Of a stretch of 64,000 bases of DNA, positions 52,941 to 62,700 are shown one piece after another. Where the stretch lies: contig NZ_FONV01000029.1 in the NCBI RefSeq assembly GCF_900113015.1, positions 1 to 64,000 of the forward strand. The letters are read 5' to 3'. The notes under the pieces were generated by a model. The model saw only the letters and a program-made list of their open reading frames with translations. It did no database searches and was not told where the DNA came from. Positions within the stretch are counted from its first letter, which is position 1. The number at the start of each line of letters is the position of its first letter. The stretch comes from Actinoplanes philippinensis (lineage in GTDB: Bacteria; Actinomycetota; Actinomycetes; Mycobacteriales; Micromonosporaceae). Made by a program: the position numbers and the translations under genes.

Positions 52941-54452
52941 ATGGCTGACATGAACATCGAACGCCGTACCCTGCTCGCCGGCACCGCGGCGGTCGCGGCG
53001 ACCGTGGGCACGGCCGGTGCCGGGATCGCCACGCCGGCACACGCCGCCCCGGACGCCGCCGCGCCCGCCGACTGGAAGCACGCCGTCGCCGGCAACCGGG
53101 GCAGCGACATCGCGGTCAAGGCGGGCCGCGACAAGGAGGGCCGCTTCGGCGTCATGTTCAAACAGGCGGACGCCTACCAGCCGCCGGAACGGCTCCTCAA
53201 GTCGCTCGCCGCGCAGATGGGCGAGCCCGCCACACCGAACACCGCCGACCTCGACAACCCCCGGATCCCGGCCGGTTTCACGTTCCTCGGCCAGTTCATC
53301 GACCACGACATGACACTGGACCGCACCCCCCTGCCGGACGCCCAGGCCGACCCGCACGGGCTGACCAACTTCGACACGCCGCTCTTCGACCTCGGCTCGC
53401 TCTACGGGCGCGGGCCGGCCACCGACCCCGGGCTGTACGAGGCCGACCGTACCCGGATGAAGATCGTCCGCAACGCGAACGGCGTCGACGACCTGCCGCG
53501 CCGGGACGACGGCAGCGCGATCATCGGCGACGCCCGCAACGACGAGAACCTGATCGTCGCGCAGCTGCACCTGGCGTTCGCGAAGTTCCACAACCGGGTG
53601 CTCGCGACCGGTCTGGCGAGCAACCTGGCCGAGGCGCAGCGGATCACCCGCTGGCACTTCCAGTGGATCATCGTGCACGACTTCCTGGAGAAGATCGCCG
53701 GGCCCGAGGTGGTCGGCCGGTTCCTGGACAACAAGGGCAAGGTCAAGCGGGAGCACTACAAGCCCAAGAACCCGCACCGGCCGATGATGCCGATCGAGTA
53801 CTCGGTCGCCGCCTACCGGTTCGGGCACAGCATGGTGCGCGCCGCCTACCTGCTCAACCAGCGGGAGCAGCGGCCCTCGGTGGCCGCCATCTTCGGTCAG
53901 CCCGGCGCCGACCTGCGGGGCAACCGGCCGCTGCCGGCTCGCCTCGAGATCGACTGGTGGCACTTCTTCGACGTACCCGGAAAGCCCTCCGCGGCGCGCA
54001 ATGCCGCCCGCCGCATCGACGGAAAGCTCTCGCTGCCGCTCTTCAACCTGCCCACGACCGTCGTCGACGACGGCACGCCGTCACTGGCCGAACGCAACCT
54101 GATCCGCGGCAGCCGTCTCGGCCTGCCCGCCGGCCAGGACGTCGCCGCGCGGATGGGCATCACCCCGCTCACCAACACGCAGCTGGGGCTGCCCGAACCG
54201 GCCGATCCCGGCTGGACGGGCAAGGCGCCGCTCTGGTTCTACATCCTCAAGGAGGCCGAACTGACCCACGCCGGCGAGCGCCTCGGACCGGTCGGCGGCC
54301 GGATCGTCACCGAGGTGATCCTCGGCATCCTCGACGCCGACAAGAACAGCCATCTCTCGGTCAACCCGGGCTTCCGCCCGGCACCCCCGATCGCGGCGGC
54401 GACCGGTCAGTTCCGGACCGGCGATCTGATCAGGTTCGCCCACAACCTTTGA
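52941..54452 (+). CDS. Tat-exported haem peroxidase (animal peroxidase superfamily)
   Basis: The 503-residue protein begins with a twin-arginine signal ('ERRTLLAGTAAVAA', cleavage about residue 36 after 'AHA'). The peroxidase domain has the distal haem histidine His122 in 'LGQFIDHDMT', 'GDARNDENLIVAQLHLAFAKFHNRV' typical of the superfamily, and the proximal histidine His296 in 'YRFGHSMVRAAY'. It oxidises substrates with peroxide outside the membrane, and bacterial members may form halogenating or defence oxidants. The substrate is unknown. ATG 52941 or ATG 52950 could start it. There is no clear ribosome site for either. Confidence 0.88.
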   Translation: MADMNIERRTLLAGTAAVAATVGTAGAGIATPAHAAPDAAAPADWKHAVAGNRGSDIAVKAGRDKEGRFGVMFKQADAYQPPERLLKSLAAQMGEPATPNTADLDNPRIPAGFTFLGQFIDHDMTLDRTPLPDAQADPHGLTNFDTPLFDLGSLYGRGPATDPGLYEADRTRMKIVRNANGVDDLPRRDDGSAIIGDARNDENLIVAQLHLAFAKFHNRVLATGLASNLAEAQRITRWHFQWIIVHDFLEKIAGPEVVGRFLDNKGKVKREHYKPKNPHRPMMPIEYSVAAYRFGHSMVRAAYLLNQREQRPSVAAIFGQPGADLRGNRPLPARLEIDWWHFFDVPGKPSAARNAARRIDGKLSLPLFNLPTTVVDDGTPSLAERNLIRGSRLGLPAGQDVAARMGITPLTNTQLGLPEPADPGWTGKAPLWFYILKEAELTHAGERLGPVGGRIVTEVILGILDADKNSHLSVNPGFRPAPPIAAATGQFRTGDLIRFAHNL

Positions 54453-54511
54453 GGGGTACGGGCTGCGCGTCCCGGCGCGCAGCCCGCGACCGGTGCTTCT
54501 AGGGTGATCAC

Positions 54512-55702
54512 ATGGGCACCGGCTTGAATTCGAGAAAGACGCGGAGCGCGCTGCGGACATCGGCGAGCATCTCGCTGCAGCTGCTCCTGGTCCTGCTGGG
54601 CGGCTGGGTCGCGTGGCGGATGCTGGGCGGCGCCTGGTCGGTGATCTGGCCGGTCGTGATCGCGCTGCTGCTGACCACCCTGACCTGGCCGCCGGTCCGG
54701 TTCCTGCGCAAGCACAGGTGGCCGCCCGCCCTCGCCGCAGGCCTGGTGACGCTCCTCTTCCTGGTGGTCGCGATCGGCACCTTCATCGGCATCGCGGCCC
54801 CGGTCGCCGCCAAGGCGCCCGAGCTGGCCGACCAGGTCAGCGCCGGCATCCGGGAGCTGCAGAGCTGGGCCGCCGGGCCACCGCTGAACATCAGCAACGA
54901 GGACATCACCGGATACCTCGACACCGCCACTCAGAAACTCCAGGCCAGCGTCGGCAGCATCGCGACGGCCACCCTCAGCGGGGTCAGCTCGGTGTTCAAC
55001 GGCCTGATCAACACCGTGCTCGCGCTGTTCCTGATGTTCTTCTTCCTCAAGGACGGGCCGCGTTTCCTGCCCTGGCTCAGCCGTCAGGTGCCCGGCCGGC
55101 TCGCCACCGACCTGCCCACCGTCGCCGGCCGCTGCTGGGAGGTGCTGGGCTCGTTCGTCCGCTCCCAGGCGCTGGTGGGCCTGCTCGACGCCGTGCTCAT
55201 CGGCATCGGCCTGGCGGTCCTCGGCGTCGACCTCGCCCTGCCGCTGGCGGTGCTCACCTTCGTGACCGCCTTCGTCCCGATCGTCGGCGCCCTGTTCGCC
55301 GGGTTCGTGGCCGTCGTCATCACCTTCGTCACCGACGGCTGGACCGACGCGCTGATCGTGCTGGCCATCATCATCGTGGTTCAGCAGCTGGAGGGGAACG
55401 TCTTCCAGCCGATGGTGCAGAGCCGGGGCCTCGGCCTGCACGCCGGAGTGGTGCTGCTGGCGGTCACCCTCGGGAGCAGCCTCTACGGCATCGTCGGCGC
55501 TCTGCTGGCGGTACCGGTCGCCGCGATGATCGCCGTGCTCTGGATCTATCTCCGGGAGCAGCTGTCGGACAGTCCGCCGGCGTCGCCATCGGCGCCTCCG
55601 GGACCGGACGCGCCTCCGCCGCCCTCGTCCACGCCGCCGACTTCCGTTCCCGCGCCGGCCGCGTCCACGCCGCCGCCGGATCCGGCTCCCGCAGTCTCCT
55701 GA
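54512..55702 (+). CDS. AI-2E family transporter
   Basis: The 396-residue protein has 7-8 spans and the PF01594 pattern: 'VIWPVVIALLLTTLTWPPVRFL', a central exterior helical loop, 'FLMFFFLKDGPRFLPWL' and 'FVPIVGALFAGFVAVVI'. The C-terminal signature is 'QQLEGNVFQPMVQSRGLGLHAGVVLLAVTLGSSLYGIVGALLAVPVAA'. A Pro/Ser-rich cytoplasmic tail of about 40 residues follows. The family exports small molecules or exchanges ions, and the AI-2 name does not prove quorum-sensing transport. A T-tailed terminator follows. Confidence 0.9.
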   Translation: MGTGLNSRKTRSALRTSASISLQLLLVLLGGWVAWRMLGGAWSVIWPVVIALLLTTLTWPPVRFLRKHRWPPALAAGLVTLLFLVVAIGTFIGIAAPVAAKAPELADQVSAGIRELQSWAAGPPLNISNEDITGYLDTATQKLQASVGSIATATLSGVSSVFNGLINTVLALFLMFFFLKDGPRFLPWLSRQVPGRLATDLPTVAGRCWEVLGSFVRSQALVGLLDAVLIGIGLAVLGVDLALPLAVLTFVTAFVPIVGALFAGFVAVVITFVTDGWTDALIVLAIIIVVQQLEGNVFQPMVQSRGLGLHAGVVLLAVTLGSSLYGIVGALLAVPVAAMIAVLWIYLREQLSDSPPASPSAPPGPDAPPPPSSTPPTSVPAPAASTPPPDPAPAVS

Positions 55703-55708
55703 CAGATC

Positions 55709-55748
55709 GGTCCGCTCTCGCCTTTCACCGGCGAGGGCGGACCTTTTT
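55709..55748 (+). terminator. T-tailed terminator after the AI-2E transporter gene
   Basis: A 14-bp stem (GGTCCGC with GCGGACC, then CTCGCC with GGCGAG, one T/G pair) and a 7-nt loop are followed by TTTTT. It begins 6 nt after the stop codon. Confidence 0.9.
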
Positions 55749-55988
55749 CACGTCTATTTGCTCGACGATCGGCGGATCGTTCCTGGGTGACCATTTCGGG
55801 GTGGTTTCGCGACGAGCACCTCGACGACTGTCGAGTCAGGTGGCCTTGGTCACCAGCCACTTCACGAATCCGCCGCACCACCTACCATTCGTTTTCGCAA
55901 TCGCGGAGAAACAAAAGTCAGGAACTTCGCGGTGGGCGCACGGCCGATTCGGGGCGGCACGTTCGACCATCACTCTCCGGATTCACGA
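55749..55988. other. Intergenic region without a recognised gene
   Basis: These 240 bp are less GC-rich than the surroundings and contain small inverted repeats (for example CTCGAC/GTCGAG at 55820-55835). I see no convincing frame, RNA gene or promoter in it. It separates two convergent transcripts. Confidence 0.4.
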
Positions 55989-56049
55989 CGCCATTCTCCG
56001 AAATGGCGACGACCCCCGGCCGGGCCTCATCGGGCCACGGCCGGGGGCC
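55989..56049 (-). terminator. Terminator hairpins after the HPF-like gene
   Basis: On the minus strand a GC-rich hairpin (arms about 56032-56049 and 56011-56026) is followed by a second one, CGCCATT/AATGGCG (56002-56008 with 55989-55995). They lie 24 nt after the stop codon. Confidence 0.6.
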
Positions 56050-56072
56050 ATGCCGATCTCACACCTCGACGC

Positions 56073-56450
56073 TCACACCTCGAGGTCGGCGGGCTGAGGG
56101 ATCTCACGCAGATGACGGTTGTGGCGCGGCTCCTGCTTGGTCTTGGCGTCGTTCAGCCGGCGGCGCAGATCGTCGCGAACGTCCATGATCGCGGCGTGCA
56201 GGTCCTCCTCCGACGACGTGGTGACGATCTTGTCGCCTCCGCTGACCCAGCACTCCAGGGTGACCTTCTGGCCGCGGGCCTCCCGGTCCTTCACCGAGAC
56301 CTCGAGTTCGGTGCTGTCGGCGTGGAAGGCGGCCAGCCGGGCGTCCAGCGTGCCGAACTGCTCCACGATCCAGTTACGGTCACCCTGCGAGAACCCGGCC
56401 CCGACACGCAGGCACTCGGCGACGGTGGCCGGGTTGGCGACGGCACTCAT
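56073..56450 (-). CDS. HPF/RaiA-like ribosome-associated protein
   Basis: The 125-residue protein has an S30AE-like core. 'WIVEQFGTLDARLAAFHADSTELEVSVKDREARGQKVTLECWVSG' and 'IVTTSSEEDLHAAIMDVRDDLRRRLNDAKTK' give the beta-beta-alpha pattern and basic helix of hibernation-promoting factors. The match is distant and there is no long HPF C-terminal dimerisation domain. It may bind resting ribosomes. ATG 56450 follows GAGGAG. It lies 71 bp downstream of the M15 peptidase gene, in the same direction. Confidence 0.7.
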   Translation of the reverse strand: MSAVANPATVAECLRVGAGFSQGDRNWIVEQFGTLDARLAAFHADSTELEVSVKDREARGQKVTLECWVSGGDKIVTTSSEEDLHAAIMDVRDDLRRRLNDAKTKQEPRHNRHLREIPQPADLEV

Positions 56451-56521
56451 CTGATCTCCTCTTTCCGGCGGATACGGTCACCGTCCTCGTACCCTCCGAT
56501 CCGAGATCTTGAACCGGCTCT

Positions 56522-57295
56522 TCACCGGTCATTTGTGCTGAAATGCATGTAGTCGAGGAGCGTCTTCCACTTGCCACCCCAGTAGAAGCCCTCCGCCGTG
56601 AACGCCGGCACCGCCCCGTCCTCGTGCATCATCCCCGGCCAGTAGTGCTCCCGCGCCAGCCACGTACGGCTGTTCGGCGGGTCCAGATAGTCACCGCGGA
56701 TCATCGGATTCTGGCGCGGGTTGATGTCGATCGCCAGGCCGTACGAATGCTGCGACCACCGGGTGGTGCCCGCCACGAAGCGGCACTCGTAACCGGACGT
56801 CAGCACCGACTTGTCCTCGACGACCATCGGTTGCATCGCCATGATCGGGAACCGCCACTCGTACAGCCGGCCGAACGCCCGCTGAACCCCCTCCGCCAGC
56901 GTGTAGTGCATGATCACGTAGCCGTCGTGGGCGTTCCCGTCGAACCCCAGATAGCGCACCCAGATCTTGCGCAGATCCGTCGCCGGAACCGGACACTCCT
57001 TGGCCGGATCCCCATTGGCCTCGGCGGCGGTCACCGTCAGCACCCGGGTGCTCCACTCCGGCAGAGGCTGCTCGGGGGCGGTCAGGCGCAACAGGCCGTC
57101 CACACGCAGCGGCTCGCCCCGGGGCAGGCTGTTCCACCTGCGCAGATCGGTTACGCGTACGTCGTACCTCCGGGAGATCGACGTCAGGGTGTCGCCGGGC
57201 CGGATGACATAGGCAGCGGCCGGAGGCGCGGCGTCGGCGGGCGTCGCGGGGGCCAGCAGAAGCGCGCAGACGAACGCGCAGAGTGATCTTCTCAC
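56522..57295 (-). CDS. Secreted LysM-M15 peptidoglycan peptidase (D-Ala-D-Ala carboxypeptidase type)
   Basis: The 257-residue protein has a signal peptide (about 1-22) and one LysM domain (about 28-72, 'YVIRPGDTLTSISRRYDV') that binds peptidoglycan. An M15 metallopeptidase domain follows. Its zinc ligands are visible: His183 and Asp190 in 'WSQHSYGLAIDINP' and His251 in 'DYMHFS'. It should cut stem peptides in the cell wall. Start is GTG 57295. The divergent XRE regulator begins about 160 bp away. Confidence 0.87.
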   Translation of the reverse strand: MRRSLCAFVCALLLAPATPADAAPPAAAYVIRPGDTLTSISRRYDVRVTDLRRWNSLPRGEPLRVDGLLRLTAPEQPLPEWSTRVLTVTAAEANGDPAKECPVPATDLRKIWVRYLGFDGNAHDGYVIMHYTLAEGVQRAFGRLYEWRFPIMAMQPMVVEDKSVLTSGYECRFVAGTTRWSQHSYGLAIDINPRQNPMIRGDYLDPPNSRTWLAREHYWPGMMHEDGAVPAFTAEGFYWGGKWKTLLDYMHFSTNDR

Positions 57296-57390
57296 AGCAT
57301 CCCAGAGTCACCGAGCCGGGCCGAATCCGCCGGAAAACCGCCCGCGATCACTCAACGGCGACCAGCTCGCCCCCCTTCGCGCCGCGGATT

Positions 57391-57409
57391 GACGGACATG
57401 GAGTCCGTC
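57391..57409. promoter_or_regulatory. Inverted repeat upstream of the XRE regulator
   Basis: GACGGAC and GTCCGTC form a perfect 7-5-7 inverted repeat 46 bp before the preferred start of the XRE gene. It is a plausible autoregulatory operator, and no promoter boxes are obvious next to it. Confidence 0.4.
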
Positions 57410-57454
57410 GGCGGGGTGGGGTGGCGCTGTTTGCTGGGCGTGGGTGATCAACGG

Positions 57455-58627
57455 ATGGAGCATGTGGGGGCACGGCTGCGGCGCTGGCGGCTGCGGCGTG
57501 GGCTCAGTCAGCGGGTGCTCGCGGATCTGGCCGGGTTCAGTCAGGGGTACGTCGCGCAGATCGAGAACGGGGTCGCCCCGCTGGAACGGCGGTCCGCGCG
57601 GGAAGCGCTGGCCCGGGCACTTCAGATCTCCGTGGGAGAGCTGACCGGGCGGGCCGACGACGGCGCCTCCGGGTCACCGGCGGGTCCCGCGGCGATCGCG
57701 GAACTCCGGGACGGGATCGTCGCGCTGGCCGTGCCCGCGGTCGGCGGCGGTCACGGGACATCGTCATCCGGTGAGGTCGGCACCGATGTCCTCGACAGCC
57801 TGTATGCCGCGTGCCGTTACGACCTGCTGGTACCGGCCCTCGCCCGGGCGCTGAAGGGCCTGGCGGCGCGATCGAGGGCCGCCGACGTCCGGCCGGCGCA
57901 CCTGCGGAACGTCGTGGAGGTGTGCGCCACGACCGTGGCCACCTGTGTGCAGCTCGGGCATCCGGATCTGACGCTCGCCCCGGCCGGTGTGGCGACGCGG
58001 GCGGCGGAGGATCTCGGTGAGCCCGCCTATCTGGGGTTGGCCAACTACACGCGGATCCGGGCGGTCGGAGCGGTGGCCGGGGCGGAGCTGGTCGTCGACG
58101 AGGGCATCGAGCGGCTCAGCCCGCATGTCGGGCCGGATCCGGTGACCGCCGCGATCTACGGGATGCATCATCTGATCAGGGCGGAGATGGCGGCGCGGGC
58201 GGGGCTCGCCGGGGTGGCGGCGGCTCATCTCGACGAGGCGGCGGCGGTCGCGGCGCACACCGGGGAGCGGCCGGACGACTGGTTCAGCTTCGGTCCCACG
58301 AACGTGGGGATGTGGCGCCTCGCGGTTCTGGTCGCGCTCGGCGACGGGGGCGCCGTGGGGACCCCCGCGCCGGGGTTCCACCCGGAGGCGTTGCCGTCGG
58401 CTCAGCGCCGGGCCACCTACTTCATCGACCTGTCCCGGGCCCTGTTGCAGGGACGTGGGCGCGAGGACGCGGCGGCCGCGGCCCTCTACCGGGCCGAGAC
58501 GATCGCGCCCCAGCAGGTGTGTGCCTCGGACGGGGCGCGGGAGGCGTTACGGACGCTGCTGTCCCGCCCCCGGTACGGACGCGACGGCCGCCTGCGCGGA
58601 CTCGCCGCCCGAGCCGGCATCCGCTGA
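57455..58627 (+). CDS. XRE-type helix-turn-helix regulator
   Basis: The 390-residue protein has an N-terminal HTH: 'GARLRRWRLRRGLSQRVLADLAGFSQGYVAQIENGVAPLERRSAREALARALQISVGELTG'. A helical repeat-like C-terminal part of about 300 residues follows, with no clear enzymatic motif. This plan is that of the many Streptomyces/Micromonosporaceae XRE proteins of the BldB/AbaA-type gene pairs with small partners. Here the next gene is a small anti-sigma-type ATPase, 64 bp downstream. The start is uncertain: ATG 57455 begins just before the HTH, and in-frame GTG 57440 and ATG 57398 are alternatives. Confidence 0.8.
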   Translation: MEHVGARLRRWRLRRGLSQRVLADLAGFSQGYVAQIENGVAPLERRSAREALARALQISVGELTGRADDGASGSPAGPAAIAELRDGIVALAVPAVGGGHGTSSSGEVGTDVLDSLYAACRYDLLVPALARALKGLAARSRAADVRPAHLRNVVEVCATTVATCVQLGHPDLTLAPAGVATRAAEDLGEPAYLGLANYTRIRAVGAVAGAELVVDEGIERLSPHVGPDPVTAAIYGMHHLIRAEMAARAGLAGVAAAHLDEAAAVAAHTGERPDDWFSFGPTNVGMWRLAVLVALGDGGAVGTPAPGFHPEALPSAQRRATYFIDLSRALLQGRGREDAAAAALYRAETIAPQQVCASDGAREALRTLLSRPRYGRDGRLRGLAARAGIR

Positions 58628-58691
58628 GACGGGGCACGGGAGTATTAGTGGCAGTAATGGCCTGGGCCGGGGACCGGCTTAGCGTTCGGTC

Positions 58692-59090
58692 ATGACGGAG
58701 ACGCTTTCGGTGGTGCTGGCGCCTGATCCGGATGCGGCCAGCCTCGCCGGGGCCCTTGTTGCCGACGCCTGTCATGTCTGGCGGCTTCCGGGGCTGGTGC
58801 ATCCGGCTCGGCGGGTGCTTTCCGAGCTGGTTCGTAACGCTGCCGAGCATGCGCGTACCGATATCCGGGTGACGCTCACCCGGCGCGGCGACGGGCTGTG
58901 CCTCGCGGTGTCCGACGGTGATCATCGGTTGCCGCGGCTGCGGGCGCCGGCGCCGGTGCGGCGGGGGCGGCCGCTCGATGAGCGCGGGTGTGGGCTGCAG
59001 GTGGTTCAGGCCGCGGCGGCCGGGTGGGGTGCGGAGCCCACGCCGGGCGGCAAGGTGGTGTGGGCGCTGGTGACGGCCGGCGGCTCGTAG
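58692..59090 (+). CDS. Anti-sigma-factor-type ATP-binding protein (HATPase_c, RsbW-like)
   Basis: The 132-residue protein is a stand-alone GHKL ATPase domain. The N-box is 'VLSELVRNAAEHA', the G1-type box 'CLAVSDGD' and the G2-type 'RGCGLQVVQAAAAGWGAEP'. Such proteins in actinomycetes often pair with XRE regulators or STAS anti-anti-sigma factors. It could phosphorylate an antagonist or bind a sigma factor, but the partner is not visible. It ends 6 bp before the convergent membrane protein gene. Confidence 0.85.
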   Translation: MTETLSVVLAPDPDAASLAGALVADACHVWRLPGLVHPARRVLSELVRNAAEHARTDIRVTLTRRGDGLCLAVSDGDHRLPRLRAPAPVRRGRPLDERGCGLQVVQAAAAGWGAEPTPGGKVVWALVTAGGS

Positions 59091-59096
59091 GCCGGG

Positions 59097-59750
59097 TCAG
59101 GGGGTGGCGGTCCGGAGGGTTTCGGCCAGTTTCAGCACGTCCTGGTCGTCCGGCGAGTTTCCGCGGCCCTGGGACATGGCGTCGGCCAGGGCCCGTCGCT
59201 CGTTCGGTGGGAGGCGGCCGGCGCCCAGGCGGAGGCTCAGCGCCTTGCCGGTCCTGGGGTCGCGGACCTCCAGGGTCGGGGTGGAGACGATCCGGTAGCC
59301 GATGCGGGTGGTCACGGCGCCCTGGTGGACGTAGGCGGTGGCCAGGTCGATGCTGCGGGTACGGAAGGCGCCCCGGACGTGGACCCTCGTGCCGTCGAGC
59401 CAGGCGGCGGCGCGGACCGCCCGCACGATCGCGACCAGGAACGAGGTGGTCCACAGCAGGCCGATCACCAGGAAGATCAGGCCGGCGATCGCGAAGATCA
59501 GACCGAAGCCGGTGCCCTCGGCGCCGGGAAAGCCGGAGCCGACATCGTCGATGACAGCGGAGTCCTCGGTGAAAGGGGCGTCCTCGGTGAAGAGAGTGCG
59601 GGGGAACCAGTCACGCGGGTAGGAGGAGTACGCGAAGAGGAACCCCAGCGTGGCGGCCCCCAGACCGATCAGGGCGGCGAACAGGCCGAAGAAGACGGCC
59701 GTCCGGCGTTCATCGGGAGTCACCCCGACCGACAGCATGCGCATGACCAC
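59097..59750 (-). CDS. Two- to three-span membrane protein of unknown function
   Basis: I recognise no family in this 217-residue protein. It has a span at about 18-42 and an exterior Asp/Glu-rich loop. A strong double-length hydrophobic stretch follows at about 80-112. A cytoplasmic domain resembling a small beta fold ('VHVRGAFRTRSIDLATAYVHQGAVTTRIGYRIVSTPTLEVRDPRTGKALSLRLG') completes it. The C-terminal helix carries 'NSPDDQDVLKLAETL'. Start is GTG 59750, or ATG 59744 / ATG 59738. Confidence 0.65.
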   Translation of the reverse strand: MVMRMLSVGVTPDERRTAVFFGLFAALIGLGAATLGFLFAYSSYPRDWFPRTLFTEDAPFTEDSAVIDDVGSGFPGAEGTGFGLIFAIAGLIFLVIGLLWTTSFLVAIVRAVRAAAWLDGTRVHVRGAFRTRSIDLATAYVHQGAVTTRIGYRIVSTPTLEVRDPRTGKALSLRLGAGRLPPNERRALADAMSQGRGNSPDDQDVLKLAETLRTATP

Positions 59751-59768
59751 AGAGCGTAACTCGCGTGA

Positions 59769-62700
59769 TCAATCGGTCATCACCCGGTTACGGCCGGCCT
59801 CTTTGGCCCGGTAGAGGGCATGATCAGCCCGGGCCAGCAACTCGTCGAGGGTGCTGTCGTGGTCGTCGAGGCTGGTCAGGCCGACACTGATGGTGACCGC
59901 GAGCGGGCCGGCCTGGGTGGGGACCGGCTCGGACGAGACGGCGAGGCGTACGCGTTCGGCCAGGTCGGCGGCGTGGCCCTCGTGGTCGGGCAGGACCGCG
60001 GCGAACTCCTCGCCACCGTAGCGTCCGAGGACGTCGGAGTGGCGCAGGCGGCTGCGGATCCGGGCGGCGACGGTACGGATGACCTCGTCCCCCACCCCGT
60101 GGCCGTACGTGTCGTTGATGGTCTTGAACTTGTCGATGTCCAGCATGACCGCCGCCAGCTGCCGGCCGTTGCGGGCGGCCGCCTGCACCAGCGCCCCGGC
60201 GATGGCGTAGAAGTGGCGCCGGTTGTGCTGGCCGGTCAGCTCGTCGGTGGTGGCGAGCTCCTGGACCCGGCTGAACAGGCGCGCGTTCTCGTAGGCGGCC
60301 ATGCCCTGGGTGGAGAGCGCGGCGGCGACCTGACGGCTGGTGTCGTCGAGCCCGGTGCCGCCGACCAGCACCGTGGCGACGGGGCCGGAACGTCCGATCA
60401 GCGGCACCACGAGGGCTCCTGGCGCACCGGAGAGCAGCCTCTCCCGTACCCCCGCGCTCTCCGAGGGATCGAGAAGCTGGGGTGCGTCGCCGGCGGTGAG
60501 CTGCACCGCCGTCGCGATGGTCTCCGGCGGCGCCGCGCCGTCGACGTGCAGGACCTCGCCGGTGACGCCGATCAGGCAGGCCGCCGAGGCGCCGAGCTGG
60601 GCCCGCAGCGTGCCGCACAGGTGGCGCAGCAGTTTGTCGGGTTCGAGGATCGCGCTGAGCTCGGCGAGGCTGGCGCGCAGCATCTCGGCGAGCGCCTGCT
60701 GCTGGCGGGCGGCCTGGACGGCGGAGTGCAGCTGCGCGGCCCGGGCGGTCTCCAGGGAGACCGCGACGTGGCTGCTGACGGCGGTGAGCACGGCGACGTC
60801 GTCGTCGGTGAAGATGCCACGGGCGAGCCGGCTGTCCAGGTAGACGACCGCCACGGTGCGGCCCTTGAACTGGACCGGGGCGATCAGGATGCTGCGCAGG
60901 CCGTGCACGACCGCGCTGCGGGAGCCGAGGGCGGCGCCCTGGTCGGTGCCGGTGACGACGAGCGGCTCGCCGGTCCCGGCGACGCGGCGGACCAGGCTGC
61001 TGCCGTATTCACCGGTCTCGGCGAGGTCGCCGGTGGCGTCGCGGCCGGCGTAGCGGACCGGTTCGCCGTTCTCGTCGAGCAGGAAGAAGATGGCCCGTTC
61101 GGCGCCGAGGATCCGCAGCATCTCGTCGAGCGCGACGCTGGCGAGCTGCTGCGGGTCGAGGATGGTGGCGGCCGCGGTGCCGACCTGCTGCAGCGCCTCC
61201 AGGTGGCGGTTGCGGCCGGAGGCCGGGCGGCGTTCGGCGACGGTCCGGCGATGCGTGCCGGCGCCCTCGTCGACACCGAATTCGGTACGGGTCTGCCGGC
61301 GCCGCTGCTCCCAGCCGTGGAACAGGGCCATGCCGAGCGCGAAGCGGGCCTGCCGGTCGGCCTCGTTGGCGAGCCCCAGGGCACGCATGGCCCGGGCACG
61401 GATGCGGAACACCTCGTACTGCACGAACGGCGCGTCCACCCGGCGCAGCCGGCGTTCGGCCTCGTCGGCGACCTTGATGCACTTCTGCGGATCGCCGGCG
61501 GCCAGGTGCAGCGACGACTTCGTGGTGAGGTGGACGCAGCGCAGCAGCGGGGTGCCGCCGACCCGGCCGAGCTCCTTGACCGCCTCGGCGGCGACGGCGA
61601 GCCGGGCCGGGCGGTCCGCGTCGGAGGCGAACCGGAACTGGATGAGCCGGGCGTGCGCCATGTAGACGTAGATCCACCGGTGCTGCGGCATCAGGTCGCC
61701 GTGCCGCAGCCCGAGCGCGTGGAACTCGGCGAAGACCTCCTCCAGTTGCGGCCCGACGTCGCCCTGCTCGATCAGGGTGCAGGCGGCCGCGGTGAGCAGG
61801 TTGGCCCGCTGCACGCGGGTGCCGGCGCCGGGCGGGAACACGTCCCGCAGATGCTTCAGGGCGGCCGCGGCGTCACCGAAACGGCTCTGCGCGGCCGGGA
61901 TCATGACGCTGAGCATGCCGAGCGAGGTGCCGAGCGCGAGCTGCCGGTCGGCCAGGCGCTGCATGCCGCGCTCGTACTCGCGGGCCGCGTCGTCGACGTA
62001 GCCGCGCAGCACGAACCGCAGGCCGAGGGTGGCGTAGCCGGGGATGAGCTGGGCGGGCACGTACCAGCGGGCGTTGCGGGTGATCGTCTTCTCCCAGACG
62101 CTGCCGTCGTCGGCGCCGCTGAACAGCAGCGCCACGCCCCGCAGCCACTCCACATAGGCGACCAGCCCGGGGTCGCCGAGCCCCTGCGCCACCCGGTCGG
62201 CCCGGTTCAGGCAGCGTTCGCTGACGCCACGCAGCCTGATCACCGCGGTGACGTAGCCGATCAGGGCGTACACGCGGACGTACTCGGGGCAGTGGCCGAG
62301 GCGGTTCACCGCGTACATGGCACGCAGCGCGAGGATGCCGGCCTCCCGCAGGCGCAGGCCGACCCCGGCGGCGTAGCCACCGGCATCCAGGACGGCGGCG
62401 AGCGCGGCCTGCACCTCCCGGTCTCCGCCGCGAGCGGTTCCGAAACCTATCCGGGTACGCCGTACGAGCCCGCCCGCCATCGCGATGAGCAGGGTCTGGA
62501 CCAGCGCGAACAGTCCCCGCCCGGGCAGCGGCCGACGCAGCTCGGCGAGCGCCTCCCGGGTCGACTCCAGGGCTTTCCCGTCGTCCCAGAGCGTGTGGTG
62601 CAGCTCGATGCGGGTGGTCAGCAGCCGGGCCCGTTGCAGCCGGTCGGACGTGCCGGCGAGCGCCCGGTCGAGCACCGCGTCGGTCTCGTCGAACCGCCCG

